From Corynebacterium kalidii (lineage in GTDB: Bacteria; Actinomycetota; Actinomycetes; Mycobacteriales; Mycobacteriaceae), in contig NZ_JALIEA010000012.1 of assembly GCF_022869005.1 (NCBI RefSeq), forward strand, positions 248,001 to 312,000: a DNA stretch of 64,000 bases, given 5' to 3'. Positions 18,729 through 27,542 of this stretch are shown here, one piece after another. Both the position numbers and the translations under genes were made by a program. Each line of letters starts with the position of its first letter. Positions within the stretch are counted from its first letter, which is position 1. The notes under the pieces were generated by a model. That model worked only from the letters and a program-made list of their open reading frames with translations, was not told the origin of the DNA and searched no databases.

Positions 18729-20522
18729 TCACCCGCGCCCGCGCGGACGCAGACCCCGGTAGCGGTTCACGGCGGCGGCGATCTCGTGACGGCGGACGCC
18801 GGCGAGCCGTCCGGGATGGCGTCCCCGCCCGTGCGCGGACAGGACGTCCAGCCCACCGTCACGGATGCGACGGACGACCTCGTCGACCACCTCGTCGAGG
18901 GTCGTGTCCCCGTCGAAGGAGACCTGGCTCAGCGCCGCGGCCACGGCAGCGGTCTGGGAGGGGTCCACCAGCTGCGCCCAAGCGGACAGGTCGATGGATT
19001 CCTCACCGACGCGGATGGTGTCCAGGCCCTTCGCCTGCGGAGGACGGGGACCCCGTCCACCCCGGCCGCCCTGTCCACCCCGTCCGCCGCGTCCTCCGCG
19101 CCCTCCGCCGGACGGAGGGCGGAAGGAGAACGGTCCCGGACGTCGACGGCCCGGACGAGGCATCGCCTGCCCACCAGACGGCTCGGCAAGCTCCGCCGCC
19201 CGGGCGGTGACGTCGACGGGACGGTAGTTGTCGAGCATGATCACCGTGTCGGCGACGTCGATGAACATGCCCGAACCGCCGGCCACCAGGACGGTGGACA
19301 CCCCGTGGTCCTCCCACAGGGACCGCACGCGGTCGACCAGCGGGGTGATCGGCTCCTTCGCCGACGGCACGAGGGTACGCATCCGGTCATCGCGGATCAT
19401 GAAGTTCGTCGCCGAGGTGTCCTCGTCGATCAGCAGGGTCCGCGCCCCGCAGTCCAGCGCCTCGACAAGGCCGGCGGCCTGGGAGGTCGACCCCGAGGCG
19501 TTGGTGGTGGAGAAACAGCGCGTGTCAGGGGAGCGTCCCGCCCCGGGGAGGTCGTGCAGGAACGGGGAGATGTCCACGTCGGTGACCGCACGTCCGTCCT
19601 CCGCCCGTAGCGCGACGGCATCGGGGTCGGTGACGGCGAACTCGCGGCCGTCGCCGGGGACGTGGTTGTAGATCCCCAGTTCCAGTGTCCGCAGCAGGGT
19701 CGACTTGCCGTGGTAGCCGCCGCCGACGACCAACGTCACCCCCGCCGGCACACCGAGTCCGGTGACGGTCCGTCCCGACGGCAGCGCCACACTGTGGCGC
19801 AACGATTCCGGAGAACGGAACGCCACGGCACCGGACAACGGACGTTGGGAGTTGCCGGCCGCCCGCGGCAGGACGGAACCGTCCGCCACGAAGCCGACGA
19901 GCCCCATCCCGTCCAGGGCCCCGCGGAGGAACTCCTGGTCCAGGTAGGTTTCGTGGGCGAGGCTCAGCGCGTCGAGAGCGGGGGAGTCCAGGTCCACCAG
20001 CGCCTCCTGCACGACGGCCGGCAGGACCTCGCAGAACAACGTGGCCGCAGCCGGACCCCGGATCCGCCGTCCCTGCGCCGGCAGTGCGGCCTCCAGCCGG
20101 ACGGTCACCCGGTCCCGGTCCGCGTCGATGACCACGCTGCTGCGGTCGATCACCTGCTGGCCAGGTGCGTCGACGGCGAGGAAACCGGAGCCCTTGCCAC
20201 CGGACGGGTTGTGGGTGGCGATCGCGGCGGCGACGCGGCGGGTCAGGTGGTCACGCACCGGTACCGCGTCGCGGCGTGACCCCACCAGGTCCGGTGCGAT
20301 CCCCGTGGCCGACAGCGGCACGCTGACCTGTACCAGCGAGGGAGGGGCGAAGGGGTCGGACTGCACCTTGTCCACCGACAACGTCACCGGTGTCCCGGAC
20401 GGGGTCTGCAGGTGGTGCTCCCCGTGGAGCTTTTTGTAGGCGCCGTATCCTGAGCCGTCGAGACTGCTGAGCGTGCTGCCGAGGTCGGTGGTTCTGCCGG
20501 GATGACTGTGGCCGGGTGTCAT
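18729..20522 (-). CDS. ABC-class ATPase (PF09818-type) with RGG-rich segment
   Basis: 597-residue predicted ATPase of the stand-alone ABC class. Order: N-terminal beta-rich domain (about 1-230), nucleotide-binding core with Walker A GGGYHGKST (about 267-275), a signature-like STSQAAGLVEAL, Walker B TLLIDEDTS (about 362-370), then a basic RGG/GRG-rich stretch (about 471-492) and a helical C-terminal domain. A relative, trypanosome MRB1590, binds RNA in kinetoplast RNA editing. The RGG stretch would also suit RNA binding, but no bacterial role is established to my knowledge. The ATG at 20522 lies 14 bases after a long perfect hairpin; a longer reading starts inside that hairpin and is rejected. 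No membrane segments. Confidence 0.8.
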   Translation of the reverse strand: MTPGHSHPGRTTDLGSTLSSLDGSGYGAYKKLHGEHHLQTPSGTPVTLSVDKVQSDPFAPPSLVQVSVPLSATGIAPDLVGSRRDAVPVRDHLTRRVAAAIATHNPSGGKGSGFLAVDAPGQQVIDRSSVVIDADRDRVTVRLEAALPAQGRRIRGPAAATLFCEVLPAVVQEALVDLDSPALDALSLAHETYLDQEFLRGALDGMGLVGFVADGSVLPRAAGNSQRPLSGAVAFRSPESLRHSVALPSGRTVTGLGVPAGVTLVVGGGYHGKSTLLRTLELGIYNHVPGDGREFAVTDPDAVALRAEDGRAVTDVDISPFLHDLPGAGRSPDTRCFSTTNASGSTSQAAGLVEALDCGARTLLIDEDTSATNFMIRDDRMRTLVPSAKEPITPLVDRVRSLWEDHGVSTVLVAGGSGMFIDVADTVIMLDNYRPVDVTARAAELAEPSGGQAMPRPGRRRPGPFSFRPPSGGGRGGRGGRGGQGGRGGRGPRPPQAKGLDTIRVGEESIDLSAWAQLVDPSQTAAVAAALSQVSFDGDTTLDEVVDEVVRRIRDGGLDVLSAHGRGRHPGRLAGVRRHEIAAAVNRYRGLRPRGRG

Positions 20523-20535
20523 GGTTCCGCAGCCT

Positions 20536-20576
20536 AGCAACCCCACAGGTCGGTGTTGCCGACCCGTGGGGTTGCT
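20536..20576 (-). terminator. Long perfect hairpin between nitroreductase and ABC-class ATPase genes
   Basis: Outer stem AGCAACCCCAC (20536-20546) pairs perfectly with 20566-20576. An inner GGTCGG/CCGACC stem closes a 5-base loop, with single mismatched bases between the stems. No T run follows, so termination is not certain. It sits immediately before the ATPase start and could instead act in the leader. Confidence 0.55.
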
Positions 20577-20619
20577 GCGTGTGCGGTGTCGTCGGTGGCT
20601 CCCCTCGATGGCGGGAGGG

Positions 20620-21564
20620 TCACTTCAGCCCGAACCCCGCCTTCTCCAGGAACTGCCGGATCAGGTGGCGTTTCGTCTTCGTCGCGGCGTTCTGCGACAC
20701 CCGGTGCAGGGTCTGCGCCGACCACTGCGGGTGTTGGCCGTACCGGGCGAAGTAGCCGACGAGAGCGTCGTCGTAGTCGGCGAGCAGGCCGGCACGTTCC
20801 GTGGCGCCGGCCTCGTCGGCCCTCGGGTTGTACCGGTCGTGGTGGACGAACAGCTCCATAGGCAGGCGCGGCTTCACACCGGCGTTCTCAGTGGGGTCGC
20901 CGTAGCCCACCGCCAGTCCGAGGAACGGGACGACGTCCTGCGGGATCCCGAGGATCTCCTGGACGGCACCGATGTCGTTGCGCATCGAGCCCAGGTACAC
21001 CGTGCCCAGTCCCAGGGATTCGGCGGCGATGGCGGCGGTCTGGGAGGTGATGCCGATGTCCAGGACCGAGGTCACCGGCTCATCCAGGTAGCCCAGCGAC
21101 CCCAGGTCGTGCGGCGGCGCCGAGGAGACGCCGTGGATCTCCCCGGCGCCAGCAGCCCCGTCCGCATCCCCGTCCCCGTCCGCATCCCCGTCGGCCGCCG
21201 CCTGTTCCGCCTGCGCGGCCAGGAACCGGATCTGCGAGAAGTCCACCAGCCACAGCAGCAGTACCGGGGCGGTGGCGACGTGGCCGGACATCTGCTTGCC
21301 GATGCCCGCGAGCTGCTCCTTCACCGTCCGGTCCCGCACCGCCACCACGGACACGGTCTGCTTGTTCGACGACGACGGGGCGGACTGTGCGGCGGCCAGC
21401 ACCGTGGAGAGCACGTCGTCGTCGACGTCCCGGTCCTGCCACAACCGCACGGAGCGGTGTGCGGTGATGGTCTCCAGGGTGTCGTTCCACTGCCCGGGTG
21501 ACCATGGTTGGGGCCTCCCGTAACGGTCGGTCAGGCGGTCGTCCGGGGTGGGGTGGTCGGTCAT
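20620..21564 (-). CDS. Nitroreductase-family FMN oxidoreductase
   Basis: FMN-dependent NAD(P)H oxidoreductase, 314 residues. The HRSVRLWQDRDV opening and APSSSNKQTVSVVAVRD form the flavin phosphate site, and GLGTVYLGSMRND and LAVGYGDP are typical of the NfsA/Frp group, which reduces quinones, nitro compounds or flavins. A low-complexity insert of alternating Gly, Asp and Ala (GDADGDGDADG, about residues 136-146) interrupts the domain and is coded by a short repeat. The ATG overlaps the stop of the upstream SRPBCC gene (ATGA), so both are cotranslated. Substrate unknown. Confidence 0.85.
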   Translation of the reverse strand: MTDHPTPDDRLTDRYGRPQPWSPGQWNDTLETITAHRSVRLWQDRDVDDDVLSTVLAAAQSAPSSSNKQTVSVVAVRDRTVKEQLAGIGKQMSGHVATAPVLLLWLVDFSQIRFLAAQAEQAAADGDADGDGDADGAAGAGEIHGVSSAPPHDLGSLGYLDEPVTSVLDIGITSQTAAIAAESLGLGTVYLGSMRNDIGAVQEILGIPQDVVPFLGLAVGYGDPTENAGVKPRLPMELFVHHDRYNPRADEAGATERAGLLADYDDALVGYFARYGQHPQWSAQTLHRVSQNAATKTKRHLIRQFLEKAGFGLK

Positions 21565-21986
21565 TCGGCTCCTCCGGGGTCGGTGGTGGGCGGGGTGGTG
21601 AACAGGGCCCGCAGGCGTTCCAGGGCGTCCCGCCAGTCGGGGTACGCCGCCTCGGCGATGGTCTGTGCGCCGGCACCGTGGATGGTGTTGGTGAACGTCA
21701 GGGACGTCTCCTCACCTTCGGCGTCGAGGTCGAACCGCAGGGTCTCGTTGTTCCAGCTGTACTCCAGTACCGACGGGGGACGGAAGACGGTGACCTGCCC
21801 CTGTCCGACCGTGCCGTCGGAGATGAACGTGAGTTGCCGGCCTGCACCGAAGACGAGCAGTGAGCGGTCGTAGTCGAGCATGTCGCCGAACCAGCGCCGC
21901 AGTTGGGTGGCGCGGGTCAGCGCACGGAACGCCCGCGTCGGCGTCGTCGGCAGCTGTACGGTCAGGGTGATCGTGGCGGGGACCAT
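21561..21986 (-). CDS. SRPBCC/AHSA1-domain protein
   Basis: 141 residues of the START-like helix-grip fold. It opens with the ITLTVQLPTTPTRAFRALTR strand-helix, followed by LRRWFGDMLDYD, and ends with the long C-terminal helix around DWRDALERLRALF. Such domains bind hydrophobic ligands or act as Hsp90 activator-like (AHSA1) modules. No specific ligand can be read. Its stop overlaps the nitroreductase start by 4 bases, and the upstream small gene ends 7 bases before, so this is the middle of an operon. Confidence 0.78.
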   Translation of the reverse strand: MVPATITLTVQLPTTPTRAFRALTRATQLRRWFGDMLDYDRSLLVFGAGRQLTFISDGTVGQGQVTVFRPPSVLEYSWNNETLRFDLDAEGEETSLTFTNTIHGAGAQTIAEAAYPDWRDALERLRALFTTPPTTDPGGAE

Positions 21987-21993
21987 GGGTGTG

Positions 21994-22257
21994 TCACATC
22001 GGGTTCAGCGGCACCTGGCGGGACGTCTCGGCGTCGCTGTCGATCTGCCAGACGAGTTCCGGGTCGGTGCCCTGGGGTTCGCCGGCGAGCTCGGCGAGTG
22101 TCCGGCGGACGGCGGCCTCGAGGTCCTCGAAGTCGTCGCCCCGGACGACGGCACCGTCGACACCGGCCACCGTGGCGTACCAGGTGGGCCCGGCCGTGTC
22201 CCCGGCAGCGGCCCCACGGACGACGTTGACGGTGTAGCTGGAGTTCTGGTTGCTCAT
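21994..22257 (-). CDS. Small hypothetical protein
   Basis: 87 residues with no signal peptide or membrane segment. The middle (ATVAGVDGAVVRGDDFEDLE) and the following helix (AAVRRTLAELAG) suggest a small alpha/beta HicB-like or DUF1902-like fold, but I do not recognise a family with confidence. The ATG at 22257 is chosen over an in-frame start three codons upstream. It lies 19 bases after the LuxR response regulator and 7 bases before the SRPBCC gene, so it probably belongs to the same operon as the two-component system. Confidence 0.6.
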   Translation of the reverse strand: MSNQNSSYTVNVVRGAAAGDTAGPTWYATVAGVDGAVVRGDDFEDLEAAVRRTLAELAGEPQGTDPELVWQIDSDAETSRQVPLNPM

Positions 22258-22276
22258 GCCCACCACTTCTACACGT

Positions 22277-23080
22277 CTATCCCAGCCTGTTGTCGGACGC
22301 CCACCGTGACAGGGAGTGTCGGTTGGTCTGCTGGGTCTTGCGCAGCACGTTGGAGACGTGGGTCTCGACGGTCTTCACCGAGATGAACAGCCGCCCGGCC
22401 ATCTCCCGGTAGGTGTAGCCGCGGGCGAGGAGCCGCAGCACCTCCTTCTCCCGTGGGGTGAGGGTCGACAGGACGGTCTGGTCGGCGTCGTCGGGCAGCG
22501 GGGCGGGTTCGGACGGTTCCGCCAGGTCCGTCGGCTCCGCCGGGGCAGTCTGCCCGGACCGGCCGGCGACGGCACCGGCCGGGGCCCCGTCGTCGGGCCC
22601 GGCGGTGAAGGCGTCGAGGACGTAGCCAGCCAACCGTGGGGAGAACACCGCGTCACCGGAGTGCACCCGCAGGATGCTGTCCACGAGTTCACCGCCGCCG
22701 ATGTTCTTGGTCACGTAGCCCCGTGCACCGCCCCGGATCAGGGAGATCACGTCGGTGGGGTCGTCGGAGACACTCAGCCCGAGGAACCGGGGGACGGTCT
22801 CGTCCGGACCGTCCGGGGCCGTGGCGCCCCCGTCGGCCCGGAGTCGGCGCAGTACCTGCAGTCCGCCGCCGTCGGGCATGTGCACATCCAGCAGCACCAC
22901 CTGGGGTGCGTGTTCGTGGATGCCGTCGACGGCGTCGCCGACGGAACCGGCTTCCCCGATGACGCGGACTTCGGGGCGGCCGTCCAACTCGGCACGTACC
23001 CCGGTCCGGAACATCGAGTGGTCGTCGACGAGGAAGACCGTCACCGGCCCGGTCGCCGGGGTCCTGTCTGGCTCGGTCAC
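22277..23080 (-). CDS. esrR: NarL/LuxR-type response regulator, EsrR-like
   Basis: 267 residues. The receiver domain (about 13-140) has the acidic pair DD (19-20), phospho-acceptor Asp 65 in VVLLDVHMP, and the conserved Lys in GYVTKNIGG. A long Ala/Pro/Glu-rich linker (about 160-200) precedes the LuxR helix-turn-helix (about 202-265; LTPREKEVLRLLARG and SVKTVETHVSNVLRKT). Overlaps the sensor kinase by 4 bases. The PspC-type kinase and divergent PspC membrane protein make an EsrSR-like envelope-stress system the best match; the symbol is by analogy with C. glutamicum. Confidence 0.82.
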   Translation of the reverse strand: MTEPDRTPATGPVTVFLVDDHSMFRTGVRAELDGRPEVRVIGEAGSVGDAVDGIHEHAPQVVLLDVHMPDGGGLQVLRRLRADGGATAPDGPDETVPRFLGLSVSDDPTDVISLIRGGARGYVTKNIGGGELVDSILRVHSGDAVFSPRLAGYVLDAFTAGPDDGAPAGAVAGRSGQTAPAEPTDLAEPSEPAPLPDDADQTVLSTLTPREKEVLRLLARGYTYREMAGRLFISVKTVETHVSNVLRKTQQTNRHSLSRWASDNRLG

Positions 23081-24441
23081 CGTGTCTGCCCTTTCGACGT
23101 CTGCGCTTTCAGCGTGAGGATCACCTCGGTGCCGAACTGGCCCGAGTCGATCTCCACGGTACCGCCGACGCGGGCCATCCGGTCCAGGATCGAGGCGCGC
23201 ACCCCCTGACGGTCCTCGGGGATGTCCTCGACGCGGAAGCCGGGACCCCGGTCCCGGACGAACAGCTCGATCCCGTCGTCGCCGTTACCGTCGCTGTTAC
23301 CGTCGCCGGCCTCGAGGTAGACGTTGATCTCCTGGCAGCCGGAGTGCTTGGCGGCGTTGACCATCGCCTCGCGGCCGGCGAGGAGCAAGGCAACCGAGGC
23401 GTCGTCGGTGTCGCGGTCCTCACCGACGATGACGGGGCGGATCTGCACGCCGAAGGTGTCCTCGACCTCGCCGCAGGCGACCCGGAGTGCGCCGAACAGG
23501 GTCTCGGTGCGCACGGACTCACCGGGGGCGAAGAGCCACTGGCGGAGCTGGCGTTCCTGGCTCCGCGCCATCTGCGCGATCTCGGGTTCAGCCGACTTCT
23601 TCTGGATCAGGGTCAGTGTCTGCAGGACGGAGTCGTGGATGCGCGCCGCGATCCGGGCCCGCTCCTCCTCGGCGGCGCGTTCGCGGGCGTTGGTGTTCGC
23701 CATCGACCACAGCCGCAGCCACAGCGGGATGAGCACCACGATGAAACCGGCGATCAACGCGACGGCGGCGATGAGGGCGGGGACCACCACTCCGCCGGAC
23801 CCGCCGTCGGCCCCGGTCCCGCCGTCGGCGCGGACACCGAAGAGGGTGTAGCCGATACCGACGGCCAGCAGGACGACGCCGCCCACCAGGCTCGCCCACT
23901 GCAGTCCGCCGGGGACGCGCCGCAGCTGCTCCCGTCGGTCCGCCTGGCCGAGCCGTCCGTCAGTGCCCGTGGCCCCGGCCAGGGCGTTCGGGCCGAAGGT
24001 CCGCCACACCAGGAGCACGCCGCCGGCGAGCAGGATCACACTCACCGCGACCTGCGGTTGGATCGCGGCGCCGCCGATGAACAGGACGCACGCCAGGGCC
24101 ACCAGCATCCGGTCCACCCCGGCCGCCGGACGGTTCACCAGGCCGGGGTCGAGGCCACGGTGGCGCACGGAGCGCTCGGCAGCGGCGTTCGAGGCGTCAC
24201 CGGCGGTGTCGACGCGGGTGGTGAACACCCACAGGGCGCCGTAGGCGATGAGGCCGACGCCGGCGACGGTGCAGGCCAGAGCGAAGAACAGGCGTACCAC
24301 CGTGAGACGGACACCCAGGTGCGCGGCGAGCCCGGTGCACACGCCGGCGACGACTTCTCCGTCGGCGACCCGGTACAGGTCGGGGGTGGGCGGACCGGGA
24401 CGCCGTGCAGCGTGCCCGGCCGGAACGGGAAGAGGGGACAT
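23077..24441 (-). CDS. esrS: Sensor histidine kinase with N-terminal PspC domain, EsrS-like
   Basis: 454-residue membrane kinase. The N-terminal PspC domain (about 18-85; LYRVADGEVVAGVCTGLAAH) is followed by several further membrane segments up to about 260, a HisKA_3 dimerisation helix with the phospho-acceptor His in RIAARIHDSVLQTLTL, and a HATPase_c domain (NAAKHSG, DRGPGF). The C-terminal linker has a short Gly/Asn/Asp insert. ATG 24441 is chosen; a longer reading adds a Pro/Gly-rich stretch with no ribosome site. Its stop overlaps the start of the response regulator. The kinase is divergent from a second PspC membrane protein, as in EsrISR and similar to LiaFSR logic. Confidence 0.85.
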   Translation of the reverse strand: MSPLPVPAGHAARRPGPPTPDLYRVADGEVVAGVCTGLAAHLGVRLTVVRLFFALACTVAGVGLIAYGALWVFTTRVDTAGDASNAAAERSVRHRGLDPGLVNRPAAGVDRMLVALACVLFIGGAAIQPQVAVSVILLAGGVLLVWRTFGPNALAGATGTDGRLGQADRREQLRRVPGGLQWASLVGGVVLLAVGIGYTLFGVRADGGTGADGGSGGVVVPALIAAVALIAGFIVVLIPLWLRLWSMANTNARERAAEEERARIAARIHDSVLQTLTLIQKKSAEPEIAQMARSQERQLRQWLFAPGESVRTETLFGALRVACGEVEDTFGVQIRPVIVGEDRDTDDASVALLLAGREAMVNAAKHSGCQEINVYLEAGDGNSDGNGDDGIELFVRDRGPGFRVEDIPEDRQGVRASILDRMARVGGTVEIDSGQFGTEVILTLKAQTSKGQTR

Positions 24442-24624
24442 GGTTCCCAGACTGCCAGGGCCGGGGGCCTCAGGGTATCGGGGACCACCCTGAGATCGCA
24501 CGGGCCCCGGAGACAGTCAGGGGCCGTAGGGGAGTGGGCGAGGAGTAGGACGACGCCAGGATCAGGGTCGATATCCGGGGCATCCCCGATGTGGTCGCAG
24601 GGGGTTCCGCGAAGAATGGGGTCC

Positions 24625-25920
24625 ATGAGTTACGGCACACAGTCAACGACCCCGGGTGCTCCCCGGGGCAGCTTCGAATCCACCGTCCGCCGGATGTGGG
24701 ACACCCGCCCCGTCCGCTTCCCGCGCAGTCAGTCGACCCGGTCCTGGTTCTTCGGCGTGTGCGAGGGCATCGCGGTGCGCTACCAGGTCTCGCCCCTGCT
24801 GGTCCGCCTGGTGTTCGTCCTCATGGCCTTCCTCGGCGGCGTCGGCCTGTGGGTCTACGGCATCGCCCTGTTGGTCATGAGGCGCTACACCGTCCCGCGG
24901 ACTCCGCTGGAGGTGCTCGTGCGCGGCGAGCGTGACCCCCGCTTCGCCGACGACCGTTCCCTGGCTGTCGGGACCCTGGTCATCGGCGCGGTGTTCCTGG
25001 TCTTCGGTGGCATCCTCAGCGGCGGGATCACCCTGACCGGCATCGTGGTGTCCGCCGCGCTGACCGGTGTGGCCTGGTGGTTGCTCTACGAACGCCAGCC
25101 GGTGGCACCCGCCGGGTTGCTCGACCGCGACGACCACCGCGCCACAGCCCAGACGGCACCGACGGCCGCCACAACAGCTGCGGCACCGACGGCACCGTCA
25201 GCTCCGACGCCACCGTACGGTACCGCACCGGTCGAGGACGGCGCGCCGACGATCGACCTCGACGGTGTCGACGCCGCGCCGGGTTTCGAACCTCCCCGGA
25301 CGCAGCCGCCGTCGTGGGACCCGCTGGGCACGGCACCGTTCGCCTGGGACCTGCCGGACCCCGGTGAGCCCACCGTGGACGAGGACGCCGGTCCCACCGG
25401 ACCGAAGAAGAAGCGCCGCGGGGTCAAGGCCCTGGTCGTCGCGGCGGTGCTGGCGGTGGTCCTCGCACTCGTCGGTGGGGCGATCGTCCTGGCCGGGGTG
25501 CTGTTCCCCCGCTGGGGCGGCGTGACCTCCGAGGACGGGACGTCCACGTCCGGTACGTTCAGCAGCGGCACCCGGACCGTCCCGGTGGTGGACGGTGACC
25601 GCGACTACTCCTTCACCATGAGTTCGCCGACCCTCGACTTCACCGGGGCCACGGTGGAGCAGGACAGCAGGATCACCCTGTCGACGACCATGGGCTCGGT
25701 GGGCATGCTCTTCCCGGAGACCACCGACGGGCCGTCCTACCGGGTCAGGGTCAACTGCGAGTCGCTGACCATGAGCGAGGTCGACTGCGCGAGCTTCGAC
25801 AACACGCTCGTGAAAAGCCGCGGTGACAATGCCGGCGACACCGGTCGGGACGCCGAGCACACGGTGACCGTGGACGTCAACGCCACGATGTCCGAGGTCC
25901 GGTTCGACCAGATCCGCTGA
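24625..25920 (+). CDS. esrI: PspC-domain membrane protein, EsrI-like
   Basis: 431 residues. N-terminal PspC domain (about 35-90; SRSWFFGVCEGIAVRYQVS), then two or three membrane segments to about 155, a long Ala/Pro/Thr-rich cytoplasmic linker, a basic KKKRRGVK, one more membrane segment (about 270-295) and an extracytoplasmic beta-rich domain of about 130 residues. It is divergent from the EsrSR-like pair with 183 bases between starts. In C. glutamicum the corresponding protein inhibits the kinase in unstressed cells. The start lies 7 bases after AAGAAT, a possible -10, with no ribosome site. Confidence 0.78.
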   Translation: MSYGTQSTTPGAPRGSFESTVRRMWDTRPVRFPRSQSTRSWFFGVCEGIAVRYQVSPLLVRLVFVLMAFLGGVGLWVYGIALLVMRRYTVPRTPLEVLVRGERDPRFADDRSLAVGTLVIGAVFLVFGGILSGGITLTGIVVSAALTGVAWWLLYERQPVAPAGLLDRDDHRATAQTAPTAATTAAAPTAPSAPTPPYGTAPVEDGAPTIDLDGVDAAPGFEPPRTQPPSWDPLGTAPFAWDLPDPGEPTVDEDAGPTGPKKKRRGVKALVVAAVLAVVLALVGGAIVLAGVLFPRWGGVTSEDGTSTSGTFSSGTRTVPVVDGDRDYSFTMSSPTLDFTGATVEQDSRITLSTTMGSVGMLFPETTDGPSYRVRVNCESLTMSEVDCASFDNTLVKSRGDNAGDTGRDAEHTVTVDVNATMSEVRFDQIR

Positions 25921-25941
25921 CCGGGTGGTGTGCCGTGCCGG

Positions 25942-27384
25942 TCAGCCGACGTGGAACGGGATGGGGCCGACGAGGACACCGACGGCCAGCATTACCACCG
26001 ACACCACGGCCGCCCGCCAGAGCACCTTGCGGTGGTGGGCGCCCAGCTCCACGTTGGCCAGGGAGACCAGGAGCAGGATCGCCGGGACCAGGGGGGACTG
26101 CATGTGGACGGGCTGTCCGGTGATCGACGCCTGGGCCATCTGCACCGGCTCGATGCCGAAGTGCGAGGCGCTCTCGGCGAGGACGGGGAGGATGCCGAAG
26201 TAGAAGGCGTCGTTGGACATGAAGAAGGTCATCGGCATCGACAGCAGACCGGTGATCGGCGCCAGGTACCCGCCGAGGGAGTCCGGGATGACCGAGGTGA
26301 TCCACTCCGCCATGGCCGTGACCATGCCGGTACCGTCCAGCACACCGACGAGGACGCCGGCGGCGAGCACCATGCCGACCACGGCGACGATGGAGCTGGA
26401 GTGCGCGACCATCTCGTTGGCCTGGTCCTTCAGCCGCGGGAAGTTCACGGTGAGGGCGACGGCGGCACCCACCATGAAGACGAAGGCGAGGGGGAAGATA
26501 TCGGCGACCAGCAGCACCATCACAGCGACGGTGAGCGCGAGGTTGAACCACAGCAGTTTCGGCCGCAGCGACGCCCGGTCCGGGTCGAGCATCGTGTCCG
26601 CCATCGACGTCTGCACAGCCTGCGCCGTGGACTCGGTGGTCGCGGGGGCCTCGTTGGGTGCGGTGGCCGGCCCGCCCATCCCGGTCAGGTGGGAGGTCTC
26701 GATCCGTCCGAGGCGCTTACGCTCGGCCTGGCCCAGGAGCCAGGCGAAGATGAAGCAGATCACCAGGCCGGCACCCAGTGACGGCAGCATCGGGACGAAC
26801 ACCTCGGACGGTTCGACGCCCAGCGCGGCGGCGGCGCGCACGGTCGGCCCACCCCACGGCACGATGTTCATGGTGCCGTTGATCAGGCCGGCCACGCAGG
26901 TCAGGACCACCGGGCTCATGCCCAGGCGGAGGTACAGCGGCAGCATCGCCGAGGTGGTGATGATGAAGGTCGTCGAACCGTCGCCGTCGAGGGAGACGAC
27001 ACCGGCGAGGACGGCGGTGCCGACGACGACCTTCGCCGGGTCGTTGCCGAGGATGCGGGTGATCCAGCTGATCAGGGGGTCGAAGAGCCCGACGTTGATC
27101 ATGATCCCGAAGTACATGATCGCGAACATGAGCAGCGCGGCGGTCGGCGCCATGTCCTTGATGGCGTCGAGGACCATGTCGCCGATTCCGAGACCTGCGC
27201 CGCCGATCAGGCCGAAGACGGTGGGGACGAGGATCAGCGCCAGCATCGGCGTCATGCGGCTGGTCATGATCAGCGCCATGAACGTGAGGATCATGAGGAA
27301 CCCGAGGGCGACGAGGATCCCGTCGGACGGGGTGTGGCTCAGGTTGTAGTCTGCCGCCAGCAGCAGAGTGTCTGCGGTGGTCAT
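25942..27384 (-). CDS. citH: CitMHS-family citrate:cation symporter
   Basis: 480-residue inner-membrane transporter with about 12 segments, importing citrate complexed with divalent cations (Ca or Mg type cannot be told). Typical features are the duplicated halves, SLDGDGSTTFIITTSAMLPL and GTMNIVPWGGPT in the first, and FMSNDAFYFGILPVLAE in the second. The ATG at 27384 has an AAGGAG site at 27391-27396. It is divergent from a CitA/CitB-type two-component system, the same arrangement as citrate uptake in C. glutamicum, so CitB activation in response to citrate is likely. Confidence 0.9.
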   Translation of the reverse strand: MTTADTLLLAADYNLSHTPSDGILVALGFLMILTFMALIMTSRMTPMLALILVPTVFGLIGGAGLGIGDMVLDAIKDMAPTAALLMFAIMYFGIMINVGLFDPLISWITRILGNDPAKVVVGTAVLAGVVSLDGDGSTTFIITTSAMLPLYLRLGMSPVVLTCVAGLINGTMNIVPWGGPTVRAAAALGVEPSEVFVPMLPSLGAGLVICFIFAWLLGQAERKRLGRIETSHLTGMGGPATAPNEAPATTESTAQAVQTSMADTMLDPDRASLRPKLLWFNLALTVAVMVLLVADIFPLAFVFMVGAAVALTVNFPRLKDQANEMVAHSSSIVAVVGMVLAAGVLVGVLDGTGMVTAMAEWITSVIPDSLGGYLAPITGLLSMPMTFFMSNDAFYFGILPVLAESASHFGIEPVQMAQASITGQPVHMQSPLVPAILLLVSLANVELGAHHRKVLWRAAVVSVVMLAVGVLVGPIPFHVG

Positions 27385-27529
27385 CGCATCTCCTTCAGGT
27401 GTGTCTGACCGGACAGGGAGAGGATAAAGTGACCGGAGACACAGCGGGGGGCTTGTGTGCGTTGGGCCATCTTCTATGCAATCAATGACTTGTGCGCATT
27501 GTGCTCACCGGTGGTGCGGAGGCGTGCCG

Positions 27530-27535
27530 TACACT
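27530..27535 (+). promoter_or_regulatory. -10 box of a leaderless citA transcript
   Basis: TACACT at 27530-27535 is followed by 7 bases and the GTG start at 27543. No ribosome site precedes the start. The citrate transporter is transcribed the other way from the same 158-base gap. Confidence 0.5.
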
Positions 27536-27542
27536 TCCCGAC

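Noticed and set aside
22255..22285. McbR-like half-site (TAGAC on the minus strand) before the 87-residue gene
   Set aside because: There is no second half-site at the required 6-base spacing.
22316..25920. Open plus-strand frames opposite the EsrSR-like genes, one continuous with the PspC protein gene
   Set aside because: The part before 24625 is antisense to the kinase and regulator genes, which have clear domains. Codon position bias supports the minus strand.
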